22,505 bases of DNA from positions 1-22,505 of the forward strand of contig CAXKVR010000491.1 of the NCBI GenBank assembly GCA_964058845.1, read 5' to 3'. The DNA is from Carex sylvatica (taxonomy: Eukaryota > Streptophyta > Magnoliopsida > Poales > Cyperaceae). Numbering within the stretch: the stretch's first letter is position 1; each line of letters opens with the position of its first letter. The notes beneath the pieces were generated by a model that saw nothing but the letters and a program-made list of their open reading frames with translations, searched no databases and was not told the DNA's origin. A program made the position numbers and the translations under genes. Of this stretch, positions 1 to 10,900 are shown piece by piece.

Positions 1-599
1 AAAACAAAAGCGAAGAACAAAACCAGGCCCAAAATTTGTCGGTCTATCTTTTCTCTGTGCTTTAAATACATTTTGACTTCATGATCATCCCCATTGATAT
101 ATTTCTTCTAACCAGCTACATTTTTAACTTCATAACAATTTATATAGGTCTAGGAACAAAAGACACGGCTTGATTGAATTGCTATCAAAGAGTATTGTAT
201 AGTAATTTCAAGAGCCAATAACATTTATGTTTCAATGCAACCAAATTCCAAAAAGTTAGATAGATATATATATATATTTAATAAAGGAGAAAATGTTTTC
301 ATCTACACTGTTTTGTCTACCATCTGTCCACAGCGTTATCCACTCTCAGTTTCAACTATTTTTAACTGCCTTCGGTCTGCACCCATACGTCTCATATTTA
401 AACTTGCTGTCGCGCCTTCCTTTTTTGAATTTCATTTACGAAACTTTCCATTCCGATCAAATTTGCTCCGTAATTTCTGTGATTTCCTTCATCTTTCGTC
501 TCGAGAAAACATTCAAGAGTAATCTGAGAGAGGCAAGAACCTTTAGGAGATTTCCTTCCTCTTTTTGCGATTCTCTTCCTCTTTCATTCCTCTTTCTCA
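1..599. other. Intergenic DNA, no supported gene
   Basis: AT-rich sequence. Two overlapping open frames (235-522 and 293-625) have low-complexity Phe/Ser/Leu-rich translations without any recognisable domain, so I treat them as chance. The last 60 bases before position 600 are pyrimidine-rich, like a plant 5' leader. Confidence 0.5.
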
Positions 600-668
600 A
601 TGGAACCTTCAGGAGTGGATTTTGATCGGATAGAAGTTATCAGGGTTGAAGAACATGGCGAAATTTAA
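600..668 (+). other. Possible truncated first exon or chance short ORF
   Basis: After a CT-rich stretch (about 545-598) an ATG opens a 22-codon frame rich in acidic residues (starts MEPSGVDFDRI) and closed by TAA. A second ATG at about 655 runs into a good donor-like GTGAGT at about 674. This resembles the leader and start of a plant gene whose remainder is missing, but no downstream exon or known domain follows; the next 1.4 kb is tandem repeat. A chance frame is equally possible. Confidence 0.15.
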
Positions 669-697
669 ATCTAGTGAGTTATTTCTTTATTTCTATT

Positions 698-805
698 GAA
701 TTTGTTATTTGATTTGATGCAGTAATAGATCTAGCATTGTTTTGAACTTTTATTTGAACTTTTATTTGAATTTGTTATTTGATTTGATACAGTAAGGGAT
801 CTCGT
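698..805. repeat. Imperfect 70-bp direct duplication
   Basis: The phrase GAATTTGTTATTTGATTTGAT, followed by a base and CAGTAA, occurs at about 698 and again at about 768. This indicates a partial tandem duplication leading into the larger array downstream. Confidence 0.6.
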
Positions 806-883
806 AATTATTTCTTTATTTCTGTTGAATTTCGATATGGAGGAGATATGAGGAGATGATCTGAGAGAGGCGAAATAAATGAG

Positions 884-1222
884 AGATGATAGAGAGGTGA
901 TATGGAGTATTGATCTGTTAATTTTATAGTATTTTTTCGTTAATTTTACAGTATTCATCTTGTGTAAATCTAGAGGAAAGAGATGATAGAGAAGCGATAT
1001 GGAGTATTGATATGTTAATTTTACAGTATTCATTTTGTCATTTTACATTATTCATCTTGTGAAAATCTGAAGGAAAGAGATGATAGAGAGGCGATATGGA
1101 GTATTGATCTTGTCATTTTACAGTATTCAATCTATTAATTTTACAGTATTCATCTTGTGAAAATATGGAGGAAAGAGATGATAGAGAGGTGATGTGGAGT
1201 ATTGATCTTGTCATTTTACAGG
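884..1222. repeat. Tandem array, about 97-bp unit, about 3.5 copies
   Basis: The anchor AGATGATAGAGA recurs at 884, 981, 1078 and 1176, giving periods of 97, 97 and 98 bases. Each is followed by a GATATGGAGTATTGAT-like phrase, TTTTACA..TATTCATCTTGTG-like segments and then GGAAAG before the next anchor. Copies differ by scattered substitutions, so the array is not recent. It contains no convincing coding frame. It may be a minisatellite or the internal repeat of a transposon. Confidence 0.8.
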
Positions 1223-1254
1223 ATATGACACATTAAATTTGTACTGGTAGTTTC

Positions 1255-1580
1255 AAAGTTTTCGAATGTTTGAAAATTTTAATTACATTTTTTGTAAGAT
1301 GTGTTATATAAGTTACAGCATTGAGTTAGTAATTTTACAAGATTGACGCAAGTCAAATAAAAAATTTCTTGGATGTTTGAAAATGATAATTACATTCTTA
1401 TATTATTTATTACATAAGTTACATCATGGAGTTAGTAATTTTACAGGATTGACGCAAGTCTAATGACAGTGTTCTTAGATTATTGAAAATGATAATTATA
1501 TTTTTATAATATTTGTTACATAAGTTACAGCATTGATTTAGCAATTTTACAAGATTGGCGTAAGATTTTGCAGTATTGAA
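1255..1580. repeat. Second tandem array, about 96-116-bp unit, 3 copies
   Basis: The anchor AGTTACAKCAT recurs at 1311, 1427 and 1523. It is preceded by an (A)TGTTTGAAAAT..AATTACAT-like segment and followed by TTAGTAATTTTACARGATTGACGCAAG-like sequence (shortened and diverged in the third copy). A further diverged copy lies at about 1885-1990 (anchor at 1937), separated by unrelated AT-rich DNA, so the array was broken up or the unit is dispersed. Confidence 0.7.
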
Positions 1581-2458
1581 ATTTACAGTAAAAGCTTGAA
1601 GGAAAAAATTATGAAATTTAAAAAAAAAATTATAATTTATAATTTTGCGAAAAAAAATATTTTCGAGATTTATTTTGAAAAAAAATGCCTGTTGTAAATA
1701 TTTTCCGGATTTGGAATATTCTAGAAGTTTTTGTAAAATTGTCATTAACAGCAAATAACTGGCATTAACCGCAAATAACTTCCATTAACTGTTAGTAAGA
1801 AAAGTATAATTAGTTTGCCAAGTGGTCCCGCACGAAGTACAGTTAATTTGCCAAGTTTATTAAGTTGCAAATCGTTAATGAAAGTTTCTGGATGTTTGAA
1901 ATTTTTTATTATGTTTTTTATAAGATTGTTTTTATAAGTTACAGCATTGAATTATTAAATTTATAAAATTTGTACAAGTCAAATAACAATTTTTTTGTGG
2001 ACAATTAGACACTTCCTAAACAAAGTGCTCCTATGAGTGATCTTCGGTTTTCTACTTGAGAAAAAACAAAAGAGAAATAACAAAGAAAGCAAAACGAAAG
2101 GCTAGAGATCAAATTAAACTCCCAGTCTAAAAATGTTAACTAGCAATTATGCATATGCGCTTATATTACTGCCGTTTCTTGAAAAAACGCTTATATCACA
2201 CACGCACGCACAAGCGCGCGCGCACACTTTTTTTTTATGGAAAATTTAAGTTTACACTAAATGAATCTCTATATTTAAAGAGGAGGGTTAAAGTGTTTTT
2301 ATTTCTTGTGTTTTTATCATGTCTTTATTTGTAAAACAATTTATATCTCAAAGTTTGAAATTTAAAAGTTAAAACAAAATTATTAGTATATAATATACAT
2401 CATTTTATATATGTAAAAAATTATGACATTTCAGTTTTGTTTTATTGTCATCAAAAAG
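1581..2458. other. AT-rich intergenic DNA with a simple repeat
   Basis: No gene seen. It includes the dispersed repeat copy at about 1885-1990 and an alternating CA/CG purine-pyrimidine tract at about 2197-2227. The small frame at 2149-2334 runs through that tract and has no recognisable domain. Confidence 0.5.
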
Positions 2459-2937
2459 CAGTGGCGTAGTCAGAATTTGAGTTAGGAGTATGTAGAAATC
2501 GAGTTTGGATTTTTTTTCCTAAATGGATTTGGATTCGAATCATCTCCATAACTCTCTTTCCGCCTCCGCCCGCCTACCAAATTGCATTTATGCCTATTAA
2601 ATCGGTCGTAATTTCTAAATTACTAATTGATACCAAAATTATTAAAACAATTACTTGTAATTTCTAAAACATTTGGCATTAATTGAGCGGAGAGAAATCG
2701 CTACTCTGAATTGAACAAAGATTTAAAAATACATTTCTTCCCTAATTAGATTAAATGACTCACACATCAATCTCTAAATTATGAACTGGCAATCGCTACT
2801 CCGAATTGAATCTAGGGGTAGGCAGAATCAAATCTAGAAATAGGCAAGACCCATAGAAGAACCTAGTCCAAAAAAAAAAAAAATCTAGAGGTAGGTAGAA
2901 ATGTAAAAATTCCTGCGGCACTGTAGCTCTGTCCCTG
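2459..2937. mobile_element. Possible old hAT-type MITE
   Basis: The left end reads CAGTGGCGTAGTCAGA. The reverse complement of the right end (2918-2937) reads CAGGGACAGAGCTACAGTGC. Both resemble the CAG(G/T)GGCGGAGC-type ends common on plant hAT-derived MITEs. Flanks are similar but imperfect (ATCAAAAAG before, ATCAAGAGC after). Inside, the phrase AATCGCTACTCYGAATTGAA is repeated at about 2695 and 2791, and GGTAGGCAGAA-like phrases recur. There is no coding capacity. The end matches are only moderate. Confidence 0.4.
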
Positions 2938-3477
2938 ATCAAGAGCTTGTAAAAATATACTAATTTAGATATTGATTTTCCAACTTATTGATTTACATAA
3001 AAATAAAATCGAAATGTGATAATTTCTTATGGATATATAGAGAAAATAACATAGATCACATCTAACCGTTTTATTTTAACATTTATGTTTTAAATTTTAA
3101 ACTATTAACATTTAAAAAAAAAAATGATAAAAGCATATGAAATAGAGATATTTAAAGCCTACTCGTATTTCAAATAAGCGTGAAAAGAATTTTTGCTCAA
3201 TTTTGACTAACCTGATTTCATAAGATAATTACTACGTCTACCCCCCGGTCCCCGTTAAGTGTGTATTTCTGTTTTTCAAAAGTAAAATTTCATCCATGTA
3301 ATTATATTTTTGTAATGAAATTAATAATTCTTCAATCCCTGACCAAACCGTTGGTTAATGTATTATAATTTCCTTTCTTATCCTTTCTTTTTTGGTTTTT
3401 TTGAAAAAAAAAAAACTATGTAAAATTGTCACCGCTAGTGTTTGGTGTTCTGATTAATGGAGCATAGGGCCTGATCT

Positions 3478-3627
3478 CGATTTTTCTGCTTCAAAAAATA
3501 TATTATGATTTTCTAACTGTTTCAACATATCTTATATAAATTTACGTAAAATTCGATTTTTCTGCTTCAAAAAATATATTATAATTTTCTAACTGTTTCA
3601 ACCTATCTTATATAAATTTACGTGAAA
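3478..3627. repeat. 76-bp tandem duplication
   Basis: The block starting CGATTTTTCTGCTTCAAAAA at 3478 is repeated starting at 3554. The two copies differ at about three positions, so the duplication is fairly recent. Confidence 0.9.
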
Positions 3628-4124
3628 AAAATAATAACGTGGGACCCGCTCTTTCTTCTTCTCATCTTTATATGCAAAATAATTAAAATTGTTGTCATTT
3701 TCGTTATCTCTTTTATTTGAAAAAGTCTATAAGACTTGGTACAAAAGATACAACAATCAAGTTGTGGGATGGGGCCACATTGATTCTAAATTCTTCAATA
3801 ACTAACAGCCTTCAGTTCATACTTTGTTTCCAGAACCCCAAAAAAAGGGGGATTGGACGATTGGTCCAATGTGAGAGGTTACTACTCAATTATGTGACTA
3901 TCAAGTTGAAAAATATCATGTCTCACCAAAATGTTGATTAAATTAATACCAATTTCTCTGGAAAAAAAAGTGCAATGCAATTTCTCACATACCACGGAAT
4001 ATCCGAATATCTAATGTAAATAATAGATTGTAGGATGTCATCAATAATGTCATTTTGGTCTTTTAATTAATTTGCATAACCTTTCTTAATTTATATATCT
4101 TTCTCTTTTGTAAACATGCTTCCC

Positions 4125-4168
4125 TAATCCATATATAGTAATTTTGTAATCCATATATAGTAATTTTG
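4125..4168. repeat. Perfect 22-bp tandem duplication
   Basis: The unit starting TAATCCATATATAGTAATTT occurs at 4125-4146 and identically at 4147-4168. Confidence 0.95.
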
Positions 4169-4485
4169 TAATAAAAGACAATTGTATCGCTCTTTTAGTA
4201 TGAGATGAAGATCAAAATTCGTAAACTTATTTTCAGTGTGTATATTGCGATTTTGAACTTACCCACCAATCTTCTTTAGTCATTAATAAGTGAAATCACA
4301 CATGATTCTTAAAACAGCACAAGATTTTTGTTTTCCTTTCTTTTAGAGAGAGAGAGAGAGACATACAACTATATATATTAATTGGAAGGAAGCACTACTA
4401 CGAAAATCATTTTTACCATCATCCATTTATCATTGGATGTGCTTCCACATAGATAGTGTACGTAACGAGTGGCAAATATCTTGCT

Positions 4486-5546
4486 ATGCCAAGGGATGAA
4501 GGAGCAGGCTTCTTCTGCCCTGTAGAATATGGACTGTTGCAGCTTGAGGGCTTTCATATGTTAGTAGATTTCGAAAATATCAAGGACCTGATGACGTACG
4601 ATGAGTTTGACGTCTCTATTCTACAAGTCTGAACATTGTGAGTCTTTCAAATTTTAAAGGTTTTTATTTTTTTCAACAATTAACTTTTTCCTTGTATTTT
4701 GACGTCTCTATTCTACAAGTCTGAACATTGTGAGTCTTTCAAATTTTAGAAGTTTTTATTTTTTTCAACAATTAACTTTTTCCTTGTATTTTGACACTTG
4801 TTATTTTCAGGTATTGCATTACAATAATTCCTCCAACTGAGAGAAACAAAAATGACATTATTTTTTTGGACGCAAATATGATAAGCGCGACAACTATAAC
4901 CCATGACAGCAAAACTTTGATGGATTACTTGGCTGATGTCTTGCTAAAGTATGAGGAAAATAAACTCGTATTTGCACCATACCATCAAGTGTAAGATGTT
5001 AATTAATTATACTCGTGTAATTTATTGTCTGTTTTTAACAAGTTTGTATTGATTTATTATTTTATTACTTCAATTGTAGTGATCATTAGGTGCTTCTCGT
5101 TATAATGTCACATCATGGTGTTGTCTGTAAGCTGGACTCGTTGCCAGATTCAGACAGAGAACTATTATTCATTACACACCTTAAAAAGTAATTCAAATAC
5201 ATATATATAATTTAAAACACAAAACATCAATCTGACATACTTCTAAGTACTGCATACTGACCTTTATTATTATTTTCAAGGCTCATCGACAATACGTACA
5301 AAGGAATAAAAACAAGCAGCAGACCATGAAGAGGCACTGGAGGTTAGAGGCTATCCGGTAAAAAAATATTTCAATTTGAATTTATCATTCTAACTTAATT
5401 CAAGTTCCAATTGCACTACTAATTATATTTTGTTTAAAATAATACACATTTCAGTGCCCTGGACAAAAGGGACGCTGGAAATGTGATTATTTTGTGATGA
5501 AGAACATGGAGTTCATCATAAAAATTATTTTAGATCTTTTTCAAAG
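4486..5546 (+). pseudogene. Decayed C48 (Ulp1-like) cysteine protease domain of the CACTA element
   Basis: Five exon-like blocks join in consistent phase: 4486-4637, 4811-4990, 5080-5187, 5281-5357 and 5455-5546. They encode the order typical of transposon-borne Ulp1 domains: a DVSILQV strand, FLDANMIS, FAPYHQVDH, VLLVIMSHHGVV, KLDSL, then CPGQKGRWKCDYFVMKNMEFI-like sequence (given here only to its key residues). Catalytic candidates are His (5084-5086), Asp (5135-5137), Gln (5464-5466) and Cys (5482-5484). Breaks are a TGA at 4630-4632 and a TAG at 5087-5089, each where the family has Trp, and one extra base at about 5315-5321. A possible further exon at about 5646-5705 does not join in phase. 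The N-terminal part of the parent protein is absent. C48 domains are common second-ORF cargo of plant CACTA and Mutator-like elements. Confidence 0.75.
4609..4792 (+). repeat. 92-bp tandem duplication across an exon-intron border
   Basis: Copy 1 is 4609-4700 and copy 2 is 4701-4792, differing at only about two bases near the middle. The unit contains the last 29 bases of the first exon-like block, its GTGAGT donor and most of the intron. The second copy therefore adds a spare exon end and donor inside the intron. The premature TGA is in both copies. Confidence 0.95.
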
Positions 5547-6180
5547 GTTTGTCAATTAATCAATTGTTTTGATCTATCATGCATGTTTTCAGATTCATTT
5601 GTTATATATATGTGTTATTAATATGTTCTGGGTTTGTTCATGCAGAGCAAATTGACCACTTCACTGTACTAGAAAAGAGATCTATATGTGATCCGTACAA
5701 CATGGTGTAAGTGCTTCTTGGATCATGTTTTACTGCCTCAAAAAAGACGTCTAAATTGAAACTTGGATAGGTTTTGGTACACGTGATGTACATTTTTATC
5801 GTTGATACAGTTAGTGTGTACAATTATTTGAAAGCTTTGCTGGTGATAATTATGGCTTGTTGGAAAAATATATATATTTCTGCTGATACAATTAATGATA
5901 TACAGTTAATTATATATATGGATTGTTGGTAATCTATAATTAATGTTGTTATGTTATAGATGTATATGTTGTTGTTGGGTACAATATGTATTATGCATGT
6001 TGTCTATTTATATGTTTGGTTGAATGCATGTTTAAAATTGTTGGTTGAAATGATGAGTTGAAAAAAATGCTAGCTCCTAATTGGATCGTAATTGAAAATA
6101 TATATATAAATCACCAACGGTTCAAATTAAAAACATATGCAAATCTAAGATAACAACATCAATGCAAACAAAAATAAAAA

Positions 6181-6377
6181 CGATGTTGTATGTGATATTT
6201 TCCATCGGCAATCAAAAACACAAGCGATGCCATTGAACGCGCAGCGATGCACCGTTAATCACATTTACCATGCATCGGTTACCAAACAGAAGCGATAGTG
6301 TTGTGTTCGTCAAACCCGATGGTCAAATGAGCTATGCTGATGATATATTGATTAACGCCATATATTTTGAACCGATG
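6181..6377. repeat. CACTA subterminal motif cluster
   Basis: CGATG or its complement CATCG appears at about 6181, 6203, 6223, 6244, 6272, 6291 (variant CGATAG), 6317 and 6373, several within a longer GCGATGC or ACCGATG context. Known En/Spm elements carry such repeats as binding sites for their DNA-binding protein. That role here is inferred from position and density. Confidence 0.55.
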
Positions 6378-6471
6378 ACAATGTATATACCTTTCCTATC
6401 TGGTTGATAAGCAATGGTTTGGAAGCATAATGCAATTGTAACCAATATAGAAGTGTTTTACTCTAGTAGTG

Positions 6472-7726
6472 AAGTAATGATGGTAGTTGAAAAAAAATTC
6501 TAAAAAAAAGTAATAATTCTAGAACGGTGTGTTACTTAATTAATAATTATTAATTGAGAAAGATATATATTATAAGATATTGCGTCCATAACAATTTTGT
6601 TACTATATGTTAGATAATTAGATATAATAATTTTATGATCCGGTCAAACCGGCGTACCCAAAGAGATTACAACTCATAATCTCCTAGTCAAATGAAAATA
6701 TATATAATATATCAATTATCACCATTTTTGGGGGATCATATATATATATATATATATGCTACTTATTTAACGATTTTGTCGATACTTGGAGCTAAGATTT
6801 AGTTTAACAAATAAATCAAGTAATATTAATTGTCGGTGATAGCTGATTGGTGCTTTAATTCCACGTTGACTAATTCCTTTACAAAAATTAGAGAGGCAGA
6901 AATAATGGACCAAAGAAAAATTGTTATGATTATATAAAACCTAGAGAATTCCTTCTCTGTAATTATTAATAAGTCAGATGTATAAAAAAATGAGACAGGC
7001 TATTTATCGTTGGAGCAATTTAATTCTCAAGTTAACCATTTAATTAATGCAAGGTTGGACCCATGACATGAATGGAAACTTAGATTAAGGAGTGACCAAT
7101 CAAATTCAAGGAATTTAATCAAATAAATCATTATTATATTCTTTAAAATATTGATGCACCCAAAATTAAAAAAAGAGAATTAATAGGAAGAAATTTGTAT
7201 AATGAAGTTGGATGAAATTAATATAAGATCACACATTCACACATGCATGCACACACCTCAACGTGTTCGTTATGGATTTCCGAAATTTATTTAATACTTT
7301 ATCACTTTTACAAGCAAGTGCTTACAAAATTATGTTATTACAAGGGCAGTTCTTATCACATTGCAATCAGTATTTAAAAGTCACTTAATTTACGGAGCAA
7401 CTTAAATTTTGAGTTTAGATCCGGATCATCTTATCAGTATTTGGGTGAATTGGCTCAAATTAAAAATTTACAGTCTCTCTTTAATAGTTGTGGATTATGA
7501 TTAATCAGTCTGAGCCCAAATTCAAAATTTATGTTATTTTAGTCAAAAAGTAATGGTCTTAAAAGCCACTTAATCCGTTTGAAAAAAAAATATTAAATGT
7601 TTGATATTAGTAAAAATTGGAAAGATTTGAGATAAATTTTGAAAAAAATTCAAGAGCTCAGATTTTAAATTACAGTTGGAAGTGTAATACACGTTTTACC
7701 AAAGACTCACTCGTACTGACTAGTTC
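6472..7726. other. Upstream intergenic region of the lipase gene
   Basis: No gene is seen. AT-rich, with an AT dinucleotide run at about 6737-6758. The open frame at 7617-7871 overlaps the promoter and pyrimidine-rich leader and is not a gene. Confidence 0.55.
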
Positions 7727-7734
7727 TATAAAAA
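7727..7734 (+). promoter_or_regulatory. TATA box of the lipase gene
   Basis: TATAAAAA lies 237 bases before the lipase ATG. It is followed at a sensible distance by a leader rich in CT runs (about 7830-7864 and 7891-7923), as is usual for plant 5' leaders. Confidence 0.6.
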
Positions 7735-7963
7735 GGAAAGTGTTTATATCTTATTATCTTTTATCACCCCCGAACAATTCATTTTTACATAGCATTACAA
7801 ATTTACAATCTTACAAATACCCCCCACCCTCCTCTCTCTCTCCCTCCCTCTGTCTGTCGCTCTGTATTTGAAACACAACACACGCTCAAGCATCTCTCTC
7901 TCTCTATCTATTTCTCTCTCTTGTTGAAACCCTCTCTCTTTGGAAACCCCTCTCAACTCTCAG

Positions 7964-10900
7964 ATGGTACGTGAAAAAAAATATTAAACTCTAAATGAAT
8001 CGCTTTATTTCTTCTCTTTTTTCTTGATTTTCATGAATTATGTCTGCATTAATTTCAGGCTGAAGATAATGAAAATATCAAATATGACGAGGTATGCATG
8101 TATATGTTTATACTCTAAAATTTAACATTGATCTTATAAATTCCAAGAACATATGCTAATGAAACTTGTTATTTTTGTTAATTTTTCAGGAATTCATAAC
8201 GAATTCTGAAGGCAAGAAGCTATTTACTTGCCGATGGATTCCCAAAAACACCGAACCAAAAGCTCTAATTTTTGTTTGCCATGGTATATATATTTATTTC
8301 TCTTCCATTTATCATAGTTCATCAATCATATATACAGTATTAGTACTCAGAAATAATTTGATTTATGCAGGATATGCGGTTGAATGCAGCATAACTATGA
8401 GAGGTGCCTACATGTTCTTTAAAATAGATTATGAAGCTATATATATCATATGTTAATAATGGCATTAAAAATTGGTAAATTTGGATTGTATTTTCAGAGA
8501 CTTTTACTCGGTTAGCACGCGCCGGATACGGTGTGTATGGTATGGATTATATTGGTCATGGAAAATCATCTGGATTGCAAGGTTATATACCTAATTTCGA
8601 CGATCTCGTTGGAGACTGCTCATCATTTTTTGTTAGTGTTTGCGGTACGTTATACGCGTTTTAATTGCAATAAATTATCTGGTTCTTTCTTTTATTGCAC
8701 TGTTCAATAGCCTGTGATTAATTAGTGTAATTTTCACAATTTGCCCTGACAAAGAAAAAATATATATATATGTACAGAGAGAGCAGAGAACAGGAATAAG
8801 CAGAGGTATTTGCTTGGAGAGTCAATGGGAGGAGCTGTGCTGCTTCTCCTTCATAGAAAGCAACCAACCTATTGGCATGGCGCCGTCTTAGTTGCACCCA
8901 TGTGCAAGGTCTCCACTTTTTTATTTTTAGGAATTAAAAACATTATTTGTACGATAACAAAATTGATTTTTTTTTTTAATCGATAATTGGAAGAAATTAT
9001 ATCAATGATTCGGGCTAATGGGATCGAATCATTAATACAGTCTCCAATAGAACCGAAGAGATTTTGCAACTTACTAAAAGTACTATGATTCGGTTCTAAA
9101 ATATACCTTGATGGGATCAAATGATTTTTTATTTTCTTAAAATAAAAAATTGATTTGTTTCTCTTCTTCTAATTTTTTTTTTTTTTAAATAAAGGACACC
9201 AAACATTTTCTTATCTTTATTCCTATAAAAAAAAACATTTTACGTACTTATTCTAGAAGGCAAATTATTCACCATATACCTCACCCTGTTTGAGTTTGAA
9301 TTGGAATCATTCAATCAAAATCTGAACCAATCCAGTTGCTTTAATTTATTGTGTAAACACTTGTTATTTTTTATATAATTAATTAAGAGTTGGGTTATGA
9401 TAATATACATATTATGGGATCGGTCCATACTATATAGCCATATATTAATTTAAATAATTCATCCGAACCGTTAAACATAAATTTCATATAAAAACATACT
9501 TAGAGAACAAATTTTACTTTTTTTAAAATTTCTTTTACTATTTTTTAAATAGATAGAAAATCACTGTTTTTTATGATCTACAATATGTTGATCAAGTAAT
9601 TTTCTATTTATATTAACAAAAATTATATAAAATTTGGTCCGGTCCGCCTGTACATTTTCATATTAAAATCAGCTATTTGAATTTTTTTTTTTAATGAGAG
9701 ACAATTAAGTCTATAGCACGGATTGTTATCTAATATGCATATTACCATGTCTCACTCATTAATATATAAATTCTTGAGATGTGTAACTAAAACTGCTATT
9801 GCCGACTTTTGTATAATTAATTCATAGAGTATTGGGATGCGTAACTAAACTGCTATTGCTGACTTTGACATTAATTATATGTATATCTTGGATCACAGAT
9901 TGCTGATGAGATGAAGCCTCCACAATTTACAATCCCTATTCTAAAGGGACTTTCCAATATAATACCCACGTGGAAAATTGTCCCCACCAATGACGTCATT
10001 GATCTTGCTAATAAAAATCCGGAGAAAAGACAAGAGGTAATAATTCAACTCTCCGCCTATTAGTTTTAATTAATTATTAATTGTACAATTAAATGATGTA
10101 AACGTACGCTTTTGAATATTATGAAGGGGACCCATTTTTGGAATCATTCAATATAAAATAGGGGAAGAGTTGTTAGAGAAATACATATCAGTCACTTAGG
10201 TTTGTGAAGCAGTATGATATAAGAAAATAATTATTTATGTTCTTCTAAAAGTTTTAAATTGCTATTTTTTCTATATTTAATTGCAAATATTATGTTTACT
10301 ATTTTAGAATACAAAAATTCACACATTTATCCTTTTAAAACTTTCGACTTACATATTCGTCTTCAAATTGCAAATATCACATTAATTTATACGTACAATT
10401 CTCATTTTTAACCTTCTAAAAATCTCAAAATCAAGTATATATTATTCCTAGAATGATAAGTACCATATTAATAATTTATAATTATATACATAAAACTATC
10501 CTATTAAATTATCTTTTTATTCTCATTTGAAATAAAAAGAAAAATTATAAACAAAATTTTCAGGAGCAAAGGCATTCAAAATGATAAATCTTAAAAAAAA
10601 AAAACATATGAAAGAACCCTAAAGGGATATGATACTGTTGTGCCAACCACTTGGCGAAATTATGATTTTGCATCAATATATAACAAACTGTCTTGTTTTC
10701 TTCAACTTAATTTCTGAATACCCAATTTTTGGTACCCAAAGTCTCAACACTTTGGAGTAGGTCCGATGCTCATTGGATCTACTTTGATTCGATGGGTGAT
10801 CTGGCCATCCAATTGCATCAAGAATCGTGCGCTTTGCATAAAAATCCGTATAAGTTTTTATCAATTTTCGTGCACATAGATCTTAATGCTAATTGTACGG

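Larger units (their letters stand above)
2938..4392. other. Intergenic DNA with short tandem duplications
   Basis: No gene is supported. The frame at 3717-3941 lacks an ATG and has no coherent domain. The region contains a C/G-rich phrase at 3240-3256 resembling one end of a Stowaway-type MITE without a partner, a 76-bp tandem duplication, a 22-bp tandem duplication and a GA microsatellite (about 4346-4361). Confidence 0.5.
4393..6471 (+). mobile_element. CACTA (En/Spm) transposon, non-autonomous
   Basis: The left end is CACTACTACGAAAA and the right end is TTTTACTCTAGTAGTG, giving matching CACTACTA termini. The element is flanked by a 3-bp target duplication AAG (4390-4392 and 6472-6474), which is diagnostic for CACTA elements. 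About 200-300 bases inside the right end, short CGATG/CATCG motifs occur at least eight times in both orientations (6181-6377), like the subterminal binding-site clusters of En/Spm. At about 2.08 kb it lacks any TNP2-type transposase. The only coding remnant is a decayed C48 peptidase domain. It could move only if helped by an autonomous relative. Confidence 0.85.

Noticed and set aside
600..2000. CRISPR-like reading of the tandem repeats
   Set aside because: The units are contiguous and diverged, with no short conserved repeat separated by unique spacers, in a plant nuclear context.
3240..3260. Stowaway-like MITE end (CTACCCCCCGGTCCC)
   Set aside because: No matching inverted end or TA target pair was found within the next kilobase.
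3717..3941. Open frame whose start looks like a WD-repeat (TIKLWDGAT)
   Set aside because: No ATG, no repeat of the motif, no splice continuation and no other coding signal; a single short resemblance is likely chance.
5638..5823. Minus-strand open frame inside the CACTA element
   Set aside because: Opposite to the readable C48 blocks and without domain; a shadow frame.
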